DNA of 64,000 nucleotides from Pseudomonas sp. FP2196 (GTDB lineage Bacteria; Pseudomonadota; Gammaproteobacteria; Pseudomonadales; Pseudomonadaceae): NCBI RefSeq assembly GCF_030687715.1, contig NZ_CP117445.1, positions 685,501 to 749,500 of the forward strand, read 5' to 3'. Shown piece by piece: positions 8,100 to 18,100 of this stretch (position 1 is its first letter; each line of letters starts with the position of its first letter). The notes under the pieces were generated by a model. It saw only the letters and a program-made list of their open reading frames with translations, ran no database searches and was not told where the DNA came from. The position numbers and the translations under genes were made by a program.

Positions 8100-9193
8100 G
8101 CAAAACCCCCGGCATGGCCGACTATGCCGCCCTGGCGATCAATCGCATACACCTCGACCTGCACCTGTGCCGGCACCACGCTGCGGGCGAAATTCAAGGC
8201 ATGACGACACACTTCATCGCCCAGCGCGATTCCCGCGGCACTGGCCATTGCGAGTGCCTGTTGACTGGTGTTCGCCTCACGGATGTTCTGCTGCAAAGCC
8301 TCGTCAGCGCCAATTGCAGCGGCCCATTCGGCCAATTGCGGCAAGTCGATGCTGGAATGGCGCGAGTGCAGATCCATGTGCCCGGCCGCCAGTTTGCTGA
8401 TCTTGCCGAAACCACCGCACAGGCTGAGTTTATCCACCGGCACTTTGCGCAGATGCTTGAGCACCGCGCCGACGAAGTCGCCCATTTCGATCAAGGCGAT
8501 TTCCGGCAGGTCGTAGACCCGGCGCATGGTGTCTTCGCTGGCGTTGCCGGTGCAGGCGGCAATGTGCAGATAGCCGTTGGTCTTGGCGACGTCGATGCCC
8601 TGATGGATCGACGCGATGTACGCCGCGCAGGAAAACGGCCGGACGATGCCGCTGGTGCCGAGGATCGACAGACCGCCGAGAATGCCCAGGCGCGGGTTCA
8701 TGGTTTTCAATGCCAGTGCCTCGCCGCCCTCGACATTGACCGTGACGTCGAAGCCGCCGGCATAACCGGTCTCGGCGGCGAGCAGGCTCAGGTGATCGCT
8801 GATCATCTTGCGTGGCACCGGATTGATCGCCGGCTCGCCGACACCGAGCACCAAACCCGGCCGGGTCACGGTGCCAACGCCGATGCCGGCATTAAAGCGA
8901 ATCCCCGGCTCTGCCATCAGCCGCACTCGCGAATAGAGGAGTGCACCGTGGGTCACGTCCGGGTCGTCGCCGGCGTCCTTGATGGTTCCGGCTTCGGCGC
9001 CGTCGTCGGTCAGGCGGCAGAACTCCAGACGCATCTGCACCTGTTTGCCTTTGGGCAAGACGATCTGCACCGCGTCGGCCGAGATGCCGCCGAGCAACAG
9101 GCGGGCAGCGGCGAGGCTGGTGGCGGTGGCGCAGCTGCCGGTGGTCAGGCCGCTGCGCAGGGGGGCGGGTTGTTCGGCGGTTTCGTCACGCAT
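8096..9193 (-). CDS. cbiD: Cobalt-precorrin-5B C1-methyltransferase
   Basis: This 365-aa protein has the CbiD N-terminal signature [18 protein letters not shown], '[12 protein letters not shown]' and a Gly-rich '[19 protein letters not shown]'. CbiD transfers the C-1 methyl group in the cobalt-early route and takes the place of CobF. Here it lies with CobG, the oxygen-dependent ring-contraction enzyme, so the pathway mixes aerobic- and anaerobic-type parts. It overlaps cobL by 8 bp and cobK by 4 bp, indicating tight coupling. Confidence 0.93.
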
Positions 9194-10397
9194 CGAGAGG
9201 TTTGACCAGATCGAGCAGGGTGATCGGCAGCGCCTGACGCCAGGTGTCGAACTCGCCCAGTGGTTGCGCCTGGGCGATATGGATGCGCGTCAATTCACCG
9301 CCGTAGCGTTCGCGCCAGTTCATCAGGGTGATCTCGCTTTGCAGAGTCACGGCGTTGGCGACCAGTCGGCCGCCGGGTTTGAGTTGCTCCCAGCAGGTCT
9401 CGAAGACGCCTTCGCGGGTCACACCGCCGCCGATGAAAATCGCGTCCGGGCGTTCCAGTCCGGCAAGTGCCTGCGGCGCGCGCCCACGGATCAATTGCAG
9501 CCCGGGCACGCCCAGCGCATCGCGGTTGTGCTCGATCAATTGTTGGCGACTGTCGTCGGCTTCGACGGCCAATGCACGGCAACTCGGATGCGCGCGCATC
9601 CATTCGATGCCGATCGAGCCGCTGCCAGCGCCGACGTCCCACAGCAACTCGCCGGGTGTCGGGGCGAGGCGGGCGAGGGTGATGGCGCGCACATCGCGTT
9701 TGGTCAGTTGGCCGTCATGTTGGAAAGCGCTGTCCGCAAGGCCCGCCAATCGCGACAGGCGAGGCGCGCTCAAGTCAGCGAGACATTCAATGGCGATCAC
9801 ATTCAGATCGGCAATCGCCGGGGTATTCCAGTCATTGGCAGTACCGTCGACACGGCGTTCGGCGCTGCCGCCCAGATGCTCCAGCACGCTCAGGCGGCTC
9901 GGACCAAAACCACGCTCACGAAGCAATTGAGCAACCGCCGCCGGACTTTGTCCGTCATTGCTCAGCACTAACAGGCGCACGCCGCTGAACAATTGTGCAT
10001 TCAAAGCGGCCAGCGGACGGGCCACCAACGACAACGTCACCACCTCCTGCATCGGCCAGCCGAGGCGGGCGGCGGCGAGCGAGCAGGAGGAAGGCGCTGG
10101 CAGGATCAGCATCTCGTCGCTGGGCACCTGTCGCGCCAGGCTGGCGCCAACGCCGTAGAACATCGGGTCACCGCTGGCCAATACGCAGACCGCTTCACCG
10201 CGCTGCTCCAGCACCGGAGCAAGGGTAAACGGGCTCGGCCACAACTGCCGTTCGCCGCGAATACACACCGGCAACAGGTCCAGTTGACGCTGGCCGCCGA
10301 CGATCCGCGAGGCGCTCATCAGGGCACGCCGGGCATTTTTGCCCAGGCCCTTGAAGCCGTCTTCACCGATTCCCACAACCGTCAGCCAGGGTGACAT
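9186..10397 (-). CDS. cobL: Precorrin-6Y C5,15-methyltransferase (decarboxylating)
   Basis: This 403-aa protein is a CbiE-CbiT fusion. The N-terminal half is a tetrapyrrole methylase ('[15 protein letters not shown]', '[11 protein letters not shown]'). The C-terminal half is a class I methyltransferase starting near residue 205 ('[14 protein letters not shown]', '[18 protein letters not shown]'). Together they methylate C-5 and C-15 and remove the C-12 acetate carboxyl. It is the first gene of the minus operon, with a good ribosome binding site (AGAGGAATATAG before ATG). It diverges from cobG. Confidence 0.94.
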   Translation of the reverse strand: MSPWLTVVGIGEDGFKGLGKNARRALMSASRIVGGQRQLDLLPVCIRGERQLWPSPFTLAPVLEQRGEAVCVLASGDPMFYGVGASLARQVPSDEMLILPAPSSCSLAAARLGWPMQEVVTLSLVARPLAALNAQLFSGVRLLVLSNDGQSPAAVAQLLRERGFGPSRLSVLEHLGGSAERRVDGTANDWNTPAIADLNVIAIECLADLSAPRLSRLAGLADSAFQHDGQLTKRDVRAITLARLAPTPGELLWDVGAGSGSIGIEWMRAHPSCRALAVEADDSRQQLIEHNRDALGVPGLQLIRGRAPQALAGLERPDAIFIGGGVTREGVFETCWEQLKPGGRLVANAVTLQSEITLMNWRERYGGELTRIHIAQAQPLGEFDTWRQALPITLLDLVKPLDA

Positions 10398-10529
10398 CTA
10401 TATTCCTCTAAACATGCCGTTCCGACGGGCAGTCTTTTCATGCCGCCGGACAAAGCAGGCATAATACCGCGCCTTCGCCCGCGAAGCGCCTTTCCCACGT
10501 AGCCGGTCAGCCCCTTGAACGAATGCCCG
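10398..10529. promoter_or_regulatory. Divergent cobL/cobG promoter region
   Basis: These 132 bases must hold the promoters of both cob operons. A CATAAT at 10460-10465 is a reasonable -10 for cobG, with a poor -35 about 16 bases upstream (TTCATG). The overlapping TATTAT on the minus strand could serve cobL. I looked for the conserved B12-box of a cobalamin riboswitch and did not see it. Regulation is otherwise unreadable. Confidence 0.3.
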
Positions 10530-11828
10530 ATGTCCACCGCCTTACGCCCCTCGGCCTGCCCGGGGTTGCGGCGTATCGTCCAGGCATTGGACGGTGGCAT
10601 CTGCCGGATCAAGCTCAATGGCGGCTCGATCAGCGCCGATCAGGCTGACGCGCTGGCCAACGCCGCCGAACAGTTTGCCGGCGGGGCGATCGAGGCGACC
10701 AACCGCGCCAACCTGCAGATTCGTGGCATCGGTCAGCAATCTGCTGCTTTGATCGACAGTCTGCTGGTCGCCGGGCTCGGCCCACGGACGGCCGCAGGCG
10801 ACGATGTGCGCAACCTGATGCTCAGCCCGGCCGCCGGGATCGACCGGCAGATGCGCTTCGACACCCGCGCGCTGGCCGAGCAGATCCTCGACACGCTGCA
10901 AAGCCATCCGCGCTTCCACGAGTTGAGCGCCAAATTCGCCGTGCAACTGGACGGCGGTGAAGCGCTGGCGATGCTCGAACATTCCCATGATCTGTGGCTG
11001 TCGGCATTCGAGCGCGACGGCGAGACAGTGTTGGCGTTTGGTCTGGCGGGTTGCCCGACGGATCGTGCGGTCGGCGCCGTGGCGCTGGAAAATGGCCATG
11101 CGCTGGTCGTCTCGGTGCTGGAATTGTTCCTTGAACTGGCCCGGCCAGAGCAAACGCGGATGCGCCATTTGCTCGATGAACTGCCGATGCTGGCGTTTCT
11201 CGAACAGCTCCGGACGCGCCTGCCGATAAAAGCGGTCAGCGCTTGGCAGCGTGCGTCAGGGGCGGTTGATCTGCACATTGGCGCTCACCCGCAAAATACA
11301 GCCCACCTTGTCTACGTCGGCGCGGTGCCGCCACTCGGTCGCCTCGACCCGGGCATGCTGCGCGGCGCCGCGCAACTGGCCCGCCGGTTCGGCGATGGCA
11401 GCCTGCGTTTCACGCCGTGGCAAAGTCTGCTGCTGCCCAACGTGAGCGCGCGCGATGCCGCGCAAGTGCTCGCAGGGCTCAAGCAACTGGACCTGCTGAC
11501 CGAAGCTGCTGAACCATTGTCGAAAATCATCGCCTGCACCGGTTCCAGCGGCTGTGGCAGAGGCCTCGCCGACACCAAGCATGATGCCCGTCTTCTCGCA
11601 ACGCTATTGCCGCAGGCGCAAAGCGTGCATCTGTCCGGTTGCATGCGTTCCTGCGCCGCCGCCCACTGTGCCCCGGCGACGTTGCTGGCCGTCAGTGCCG
11701 GGCATTACGACCTCTATTTTCGCGATGCAGCGCAGCCGGGTTTCGGCGCGTTGCACGCACGCAACCTTACTATTGAAGCGGCCGCGACCTTGCTCGCCGT
11801 CCGCTCCCGGAGCCCCTTTGATGCTTGA
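10530..11828 (+). CDS. cobG: Precorrin-3B synthase
   Basis: This 432-aa protein is of the nitrite/sulfite reductase-like CobG family. Two ferredoxin-like half domains are present, with the 4Fe-4S ligands at C336-x5-C342 (CTGSSGC) and C371-x3-C375 (CMRSC). CobG uses oxygen to hydroxylate precorrin-3A and form the gamma-lactone before ring contraction, so it marks the aerobic pathway. I prefer the ATG at 10530; a TTG at 10515 adds five residues. The stop region overlaps the cobH start by 8 bp. Confidence 0.92.
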   Translation: MSTALRPSACPGLRRIVQALDGGICRIKLNGGSISADQADALANAAEQFAGGAIEATNRANLQIRGIGQQSAALIDSLLVAGLGPRTAAGDDVRNLMLSPAAGIDRQMRFDTRALAEQILDTLQSHPRFHELSAKFAVQLDGGEALAMLEHSHDLWLSAFERDGETVLAFGLAGCPTDRAVGAVALENGHALVVSVLELFLELARPEQTRMRHLLDELPMLAFLEQLRTRLPIKAVSAWQRASGAVDLHIGAHPQNTAHLVYVGAVPPLGRLDPGMLRGAAQLARRFGDGSLRFTPWQSLLLPNVSARDAAQVLAGLKQLDLLTEAAEPLSKIIACTGSSGCGRGLADTKHDARLLATLLPQAQSVHLSGCMRSCAAAHCAPATLLAVSAGHYDLYFRDAAQPGFGALHARNLTIEAAATLLAVRSRSPFDA

Positions 11829-12447
11829 TTACATCCGCGACGGTCAGGAGATCTATCGCAACTCCTTCGCGATCATTCGCAGCGAAGCCAATCTGGCGCG
11901 CATCCCGGCCGACCTGGAAAAACTCGCGGTGCGGGTGATCCATGCTTGCGGCATGGTCGAGGCGGTCGACGGTCTGCAATTCTCTGAAGGTGCGGGCAAG
12001 GCCGGGCGCGATGCGCTGGCCGCCGGTGCGCCGATCCTCTGCGATGCGCGGATGGTTTCCGAGGGTGTGACCCGTGCGCGTCTGCCGGCGAACAACGAAG
12101 TGATCTGCACCCTGCGCGATGAGAGCGTGCCTGAGCTTGCGCGCGAACTGGGTAACACTCGCTCCGCCGCGGCGCTGGAACTGTGGCGTCCGCATCTGGA
12201 GGGCAGTGTGGTGGTGATCGGCAATGCGCCGACCGCGCTGTTCTATCTGCTGGAAATGCTCGACGCCGGCGCACCGAAACCTGCGCTGATCCTCGGCTTC
12301 CCGGTGGGCTTCGTCGGTGCGGCAGAATCCAAAGCGGCGCTGGCGGCCGACAGTCGTGGCGTGCCGTTTGTAATCATGCAGGGCCGCCTCGGCGGCAGCG
12401 CCATGGCTGCCGCAGCAGTCAACGCCCTCGCCACGGAGATCGAATGA
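11821..12447 (+). CDS. cobH: Precorrin-8X methylmutase
   Basis: This 208-aa protein starts [20 protein letters not shown], with the catalytic-region '[15 protein letters not shown]' containing the conserved His and the end motif '[16 protein letters not shown]'. It moves the methyl group from C-11 to C-12 to give hydrogenobyrinate. The frame is open far upstream inside cobG, but the start at 11821 gives the family length. It overlaps cobG and cobI, so the operon is translationally linked. Confidence 0.95.
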   Translation: MLDYIRDGQEIYRNSFAIIRSEANLARIPADLEKLAVRVIHACGMVEAVDGLQFSEGAGKAGRDALAAGAPILCDARMVSEGVTRARLPANNEVICTLRDESVPELARELGNTRSAAALELWRPHLEGSVVVIGNAPTALFYLLEMLDAGAPKPALILGFPVGFVGAAESKAALAADSRGVPFVIMQGRLGGSAMAAAAVNALATEIE

Positions 12448-13178
12448 TGCAGGCAAAAGGTCGTTTGATTGGCCTGGGCGTGGGGCCCGGTGATCCGGAG
12501 CTGATTACCGTCAAGGCCCTGCGCCTGCTGCGCGAATCGCCAGTGGTCGCGTACTTCGTCGCCAAGGGTAAAAAAGGCAACGCCTTCGGCATCATCGAAG
12601 CGCACCTGCAGGAGGCGCAGAATCTGCTGCCGCTGGTGTACCCGGTGACCACCGAAGCGTTGCCAGCCCCGCTTTCCTATGAACAGGTCATCAGCGATTT
12701 CTACGATGAAGCCGCCGAGACGGTGGCCGCGCATCTGGATGCCGGTCGTGATGTCGCGGTGATCTGCGAAGGCGATCCGTTCTTCTACGGTTCTTATATG
12801 TATCTGCATGATCGCCTGGCCACCCGCTACGAAGCGCAAGTGGTGCCGGGCGTGTGTTCGATGCTTGGCGGCGCTTCGGTGCTGGGTGCGCCGCTGGTGT
12901 ATCGCAATCAGAGCCTGTCGGTGCTTTCCGGCGTTTTGCCCCATGAAGAACTGAAGCGACGTTTGGCCGATGCCGATGCGGCAGTGATCATGAAGCTGGG
13001 GCGCAATTTCCCCAAAGTGCGTCAGGTGCTTGAAGAACTCGGCCTTGCCGAGCGGGCGCTGTACGTCGAGCGCGCGACCATGGCCAATCAGAAGATTGTG
13101 CCGATGGATCAGGTCGAGCCGATGTCGTCGCCGTACTTTTCGCTGATCATCGTCCCCGGCGAACGGTGGCAAGGCTGA
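12444..13178 (+). CDS. cobI: Precorrin-2 C20-methyltransferase
   Basis: This 244-aa tetrapyrrole methylase has '[16 protein letters not shown]' near the N-terminus, '[12 protein letters not shown]' at about 112-123 and '[13 protein letters not shown]'. These are the SAM-binding and active-site loops of CobI/CbiL. It adds the C-20 methyl group. An ATGATG offers two starts (12444 and 12447), and both overlap the cobH stop. The end overlaps the cobJ start (TGATG). Confidence 0.95.
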   Translation: MMQAKGRLIGLGVGPGDPELITVKALRLLRESPVVAYFVAKGKKGNAFGIIEAHLQEAQNLLPLVYPVTTEALPAPLSYEQVISDFYDEAAETVAAHLDAGRDVAVICEGDPFFYGSYMYLHDRLATRYEAQVVPGVCSMLGGASVLGAPLVYRNQSLSVLSGVLPHEELKRRLADADAAVIMKLGRNFPKVRQVLEELGLAERALYVERATMANQKIVPMDQVEPMSSPYFSLIIVPGERWQG

Positions 13179-14866
13179 TGACTCAATCCACCCCCGCCAT
13201 CATCATTCTCGGTCAGGGCAGCCTGGTCACCGCGCAGCGCATTCAGCAGGTGTATCCGGCGGCGCAGATCCACGGCCTCGCCGGACGGGTCGAAGGCGCC
13301 GATTGCACCTATCGGGAATTCGGCACGACCCTGCGCGCGTTATATCAGCAGGACACGCCGATCATTGCCCTGTGCGCGGCCGGCATTGTCATCCGTACCC
13401 TGGCGCCGCTGTTGCTGGAGAAGGGCACCGAGCCTGCGGTACTCGCCGTCGCCGAAGACGGCAGCGCCGTGGTGCCGCTGCTCGGTGGCCTCGGCGGGGT
13501 GAATGTCATGGCGCGGGAAATCGCGGCCGGGCTGCAAGTCGCGGCGGCGATCACCACCAGCGGCGAATTGCGCTTTGGCACCTGCCTGCTCAATCCTCCG
13601 AGTGGTTACGCGCTCGCGGATCTGGAGTCGGGTAAGCGTTTTGTCTCCGATCTGCTGGCTGGGCACCCTGTGCGCATCGAAGGTGCGGCGCCTTGGCTGG
13701 CGCAGGCACAGTTGTCGGAAGATCCGCAGGCGCAGCGTTCGATCCATATCGGCAGTGCCAAACGCGAAGCGAACGCTAATGAGTTGCTGATTTACCCGCG
13801 CAGTGTCGCGGCGATGGTCAGCGCTGAAGTGCCGGATCTGCCGAACACCCTGCGTGCGGCGTTGCATGAGGCGAAACTGGCGGTGCAATCGCTGGCCTGT
13901 CTGGTGGCGATCGACACTGAAATGGCCTCGGCGAATCTGCGTGAAGCGGCGCTGGAGTTGGGCGTGCCGCTGCGGTTTCTCGCTGCAACGCGCGACCTTC
14001 ATGCGCTGCCGGATGTGTCGATTATCGGGGCAGCACACGGCATCACTCTGGCTGTATCCGAGCAGCCGCTGGACGTCGCGCAAATCGGTCGCCCGCGCGG
14101 TCGCCTTGCGGTAATCGGCCTCGGCCCCGGCGCTGCCGAACTGATGGTGCCGGCGGTGAAAGCCGAACTGGCCCGCGCTACCGACGTGCTCGGCTACGAA
14201 ACCTACGTACGCATGGCCGGCCCGTTCCGCGACGATCAGGTGCAGCATTGCACCGACAACCGCGAAGAAATGCAGCGCGCCCGCCACGCCTTCAGGCTGG
14301 CGGCCGAGGGTCGTTCGGTGATCGTCGTGTCGTCCGGCGATCCGGGTGTGTTTGCCATGGCGGCGGCGGTGCTCGAGGCGTTGCACGAATCGGCCGATCC
14401 GGCCTGGCACAGCGTCGATCTGGAAATCCTGCCGGGTGTGTCGGCTTCGCTCGCCACTGCCGCTCAGGCCGGAGCACCGCTGGGTCATGACTTCTGCGTG
14501 ATGTCGCTGTCGGACAACCTCAAGCCATGGTCGATCATCGAGAAGCGTCTGGATCTGGCGGCCGAAGCTGATCTGGCGCTGGCGTTCTACAACCCGATCT
14601 CCCGCGCCCGTCCGTGGCAACTGGGACGGGCGCTGGAAATCGTCGCGCAGCATCGTACGCCTGAGACACCAGTGGTTTTGGGGCGCGATATCGGCCGCCC
14701 GGGCCAGACCCTGCGCAACACGACGCTGGGCGCGCTGACTGCGGATCAGGTCGACATGCGCACCATGGTGCTGATCGGCTCGTCCACCACGTGCACCTTT
14801 CCTCGCGCTACGGGGGGTGAGTGGGTTTACACGCCGCGCTGGTACGGCGAGAAGCCGGATGCCTGA
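13178..14866 (+). CDS. cobJ: CbiG/CobE-like and precorrin-3B C17-methyltransferase fusion
   Basis: This 562-aa fusion has two parts. Residues about 1-300 resemble CbiG/CobE ('ALCAAGIVIRTLAPLLLEKG', 'PLLGGLGGVNVMAREIA', and a C-terminal CobE-type 'LACLVAIDTEMASANL'). Residues about 306-562 are a CobJ/CbiH methylase ('LAVIGLGPGAAELMVPAV', 'VVSSGDPGVFAMAAAVLEAL', 'ILPGVSASLATAAQAGAPLG'). CobJ methylates C-17 during ring contraction, and the CbiG-like part may help open the lactone or bind an intermediate. The start overlaps the cobI stop by one base. A terminator follows, so cobG-H-I-J is one operon. Confidence 0.92.
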   Translation: MTQSTPAIIILGQGSLVTAQRIQQVYPAAQIHGLAGRVEGADCTYREFGTTLRALYQQDTPIIALCAAGIVIRTLAPLLLEKGTEPAVLAVAEDGSAVVPLLGGLGGVNVMAREIAAGLQVAAAITTSGELRFGTCLLNPPSGYALADLESGKRFVSDLLAGHPVRIEGAAPWLAQAQLSEDPQAQRSIHIGSAKREANANELLIYPRSVAAMVSAEVPDLPNTLRAALHEAKLAVQSLACLVAIDTEMASANLREAALELGVPLRFLAATRDLHALPDVSIIGAAHGITLAVSEQPLDVAQIGRPRGRLAVIGLGPGAAELMVPAVKAELARATDVLGYETYVRMAGPFRDDQVQHCTDNREEMQRARHAFRLAAEGRSVIVVSSGDPGVFAMAAAVLEALHESADPAWHSVDLEILPGVSASLATAAQAGAPLGHDFCVMSLSDNLKPWSIIEKRLDLAAEADLALAFYNPISRARPWQLGRALEIVAQHRTPETPVVLGRDIGRPGQTLRNTTLGALTADQVDMRTMVLIGSSTTCTFPRATGGEWVYTPRWYGEKPDA

Positions 14867-14960
14867 CGGTATTTCTTTCAAGGCTCATGAGAAGTTGTAA
14901 GTAACTTCGCGCATTTGTGAGCTTAAGTTGACTCCGCCGGGTGCAACTGCCCGGAATATA

Positions 14961-15003
14961 AACAAGGCTGCGAACCATTGGGTTCGTGGCCTTGTTTGCT
15001 TTT
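14961..15003 (+). terminator. Rho-independent terminator of cobGHIJ
   Basis: AACAAGGC-TGCGAACC and GGTTCG-TG-GCCTTGTT form a long stem with a three-base loop, followed by TTTGCTTTT. It lies about 95 bases after the cobJ stop and separates the cob operon from the toxin genes. Confidence 0.8.
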
Positions 15004-15159
15004 CTGCAGACAATACTGAAGGCCGGTGTTTATCACCGATGGATCCCTGCGTAACCGTTGAATGTTGTTCGATGTTTCTCCTGACATTGTTTGAATTTCT
15101 TCGTGTTTGAATCATTCGTCTTTGCCCAATATTTTTGTCCGTCTAATGCTTTATCAACT

Positions 15160-15175
15160 CAAGGATGGGGATGTA
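15160..15175 (+). promoter_or_regulatory. Ribosome binding site of toxin gene 1 with RsmA/CsrA-like motif
   Basis: CAAGGATG (15160-15167) matches the core of the CsrA/RsmA consensus RUACARGGAUGU, and is followed by GGGGATGTA and then ATG at 15176. The AAGGAT and GGGG runs are the only Shine-Dalgarno-like sequences near the start, so protein bound there would block translation. A clear hairpin presenting the GGA in a loop is not obvious. The match is seen; control by RsmA is inferred. Confidence 0.45.
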
Positions 15176-18100
15176 ATGGGCACTTCGGAAAGTCACCAGG
15201 GGCGCTCTGCCTTTATTTCGTCGCAAGAATATTCAGCGATAAAAACGGTGTTGAGTGAGTTCTCCGGTTCTGCCGAGTACGCGACACTTGTCAGGCATTA
15301 TCAGGTGGTAAATAAGACAGTCGATTTGGCGGAGAAAGTGCTATCGGCAAAACTGTTTCAGGAAACACTCGCGTCGTTGCTGCGCCAAAAGGTTACACCA
15401 GTTCCCTCAGCAATCGACCAGATCTACGACGGACTAAAACAGTATGTGACGACGCTGTCCGATACGGTAATCCTGCTCTCGGGCGCTGCTGCGCCCGTGC
15501 CCAAAGTCATGCATTTCGTCTGGGTAGGCGGTAGCGAGGTCGGCAATATCCAGCGCGATTACATGAATATCTGGCGCGAGGTTTTGAAACCACAGGACTA
15601 CAAGTTCAACCTTTGGTACGACAGTGATGCGTTGCTGGCTTTCGAGATGAACCGTGTGATTCTCGACAGTGCCAGGGTGCATGCAATGGCGTCAGGCGGG
15701 AGTGACGTCACGCAGTCCCGGCTGTTGTCGCAAATGATTGAAGACCGCGCCCGGGTTTTGAAAAACCAGATGTTCGACTATCTCAACCAGCCGCAGTGGG
15801 CTGGTCGCACGGACGAGGCGCGTATCGAGCTGATGGTTCGTGCTTACGGCAAGGATCGCGCGACGCTAGAGGCTTTCCGACAACGCTGTCTGGACACGCA
15901 TCAGGCGATGGCCGGGCAGGATCTGCAGTTGCGGGATGTCAAACATGAGTTCGCGGGTCACTTTTTACAGGACGTCTATCAGCGAGAAGTCGGTATGCGC
16001 GGCAACTTTGCGGCGGCCAGTGATGTGGTGCGGTTGCAGGCCGAGTATCTGGAGGGCGGTCGTTACAGCGATATGGATTACTTGCCGCCGCTGGCCGAAA
16101 AGTTGGGGGGTGTGGATATCAGCGGCTTCAGTGATGACCAGCGGTTGGGCGTGTTGCAACTTTTGCTCAATCATAACGAGGCGTTGATGCCCGGTCGGGA
16201 CCGTCAACGTTACGTGGATAAAACCGACAAGATCCCGGCTCGCGATAAGGATGCCTTGCTCGCTTTCGCGCGCAGCCAACCCGATGTCCATGACTTATTT
16301 GTTGCGCCGCGCGATGCGCCAGTGCCCGAGAATGGATTTCGTATGGGGACTCAGTTCGACAGAGAAATGAATGCTCATTTTGTGGCTCACGCTCAAAGCG
16401 GTATGACCCTGGCAATCATGCAGTTGATTCGCTTCAACTATGACGCTCTGCAAGCGGTTGAACGAAAGGCTGCCGAGGCGGGTATCAATTGGGCGCAAAG
16501 TGACAGGTTGCTGGATGTCATTGAAAACGTACTGAATGAAAAAAGAGCAGAAGGGCGGCTCAATCAATCAGTTAATGATTTTCTGAGTAATTTGGGACAG
16601 GCCATTTTCGGTTACTACCAGGACGGCATTCGAACCGAAGCTCGCGGCACCATCACCCTGACGGGGCCCGGTGCCGCCATCACTGGCATCAGGCAATACA
16701 TTGAAACGCATCTGCACGCGGACTCTCATGTCGCTATCCAGGAACGACTGAGGCTGGCTGAAGGCTACAACGTCAATACCGAAGAGGAAATGATCTCCGG
16801 CTGGACCGTCAACGATGATCCCGAGCAATGGCTGGCCAAAGAACAGGAAAAATGGCAAACCGGCAAACTCAAATCACGTTATGCCGGCGATCTGAATGAC
16901 CTGCTCAAAGGGCAGACACTGACCTTCAAACAAGGCTGGCCGCTCATCGAAGGCAGGCCGGTGCTGTTGACCTCCGTCCTGCAACAACTGATTGAGGCGC
17001 TGGGCGATCCGTTCATTCGTGCAATGAAGGACAAGTTGAGTGGTGACATCACGTTCGATAAACCAGTGGCCATCGGTTTCGACGTCCGCCAGCAAATTCT
17101 GGCTCAATCCGTCAGCGAGCTGCCGCCGTCTCATGGGGCCGAATCCACCAGTCACTTGAACGAACTGTTTACCCGGGTTGTACACGGGTCGCTGACTGTC
17201 GAGCAACTCAGCCCGCTGTTGCGCGTGATGCTGGGCGGGATGTTTGGCGCTACGCGTCTGGACACCAGCGGTTTTGAAGGTGCGTGGCAGCGGGCAATGG
17301 ACCTTGCAACGCAAACCGCCGAAGGTGGCCTGTATGCCCGTTACAACGCGATCGAAAAAGCCTTGCACCAACACGCGTCCCCGGCCTTTGAAGCTGGTCT
17401 TGCGAACGCTCTTCAACCTGGCACGCACACAGCGCGCGAACTCAAGGTACTGGCGCTGACAGATCCCTTGACGTTGCACCAGTGGGGTGAGCGCATCGGG
17501 CAAATCAACAGCACCGCACAACGTGAATATCACACGCAGATTCTCACGCGCGGTGCGCAGGTTCGTGCCGAACTGTTCATGGCCGGGGCCATTTCCGCCA
17601 GGCAAATGCCGCAGGATCTACTGATGCGCACGCCGGGCGATCCCGGCCGTCGGTGCTATCCGCTGGCACTGTTGATGGCCGCGGCACTGACACATGGCGA
17701 CTCGGCCGAACGCGTGCTGATCGGTCGAGTGGCCAATGCCAGCCTGACCCCCGAAGACGCCGACTCGCGGGCGTTGTTGTCGGCCCTGGACGAATTGCAA
17801 GCCCTGCGGTTGAGCGATGTCGGCAAACCCCAAGGCACTCACAGCCTGGAAAGCATCGCACAAACGCTGGAGGCGAAAACGGCTCCGAGCGTCATGCTGC
17901 TCGATACCGGCAATCACGCGATGCTGGTGGCAAAAATGCGCATGGGCAGTCAGACGGTCTACCGTTTTTATGAGCCTAACTTCGCGATCTACGGATTTTC
18001 ACGGGTTGAAGAGCTCAAGCAAGGCATGCAGCGCTACCTCGCCGGCGATAGCGGCGCGATGGCCAGACTTTACGGTCTCGCGGATGGAGAGGCAGCGCGG

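Noticed and set aside
10398..10529. Cobalamin riboswitch upstream of cob genes
   Set aside because: The conserved B12-box and surrounding pairing were not found; the gap is also short for a full riboswitch on either strand.
15107..15175. Upstream TTG start for toxin gene 1
   Set aside because: The ATG at 15176 has a ribosome binding site and aligns with the N-terminus of the paralogue; the 23-residue extension has no counterpart.
17600..18000. Clostridial C80-type autoprotease in toxin 1
   Set aside because: C80 domains have the order Asp-His-Cys; here the order is Cys-His-acid with 'FYEPNF', as in C58-like proteases.
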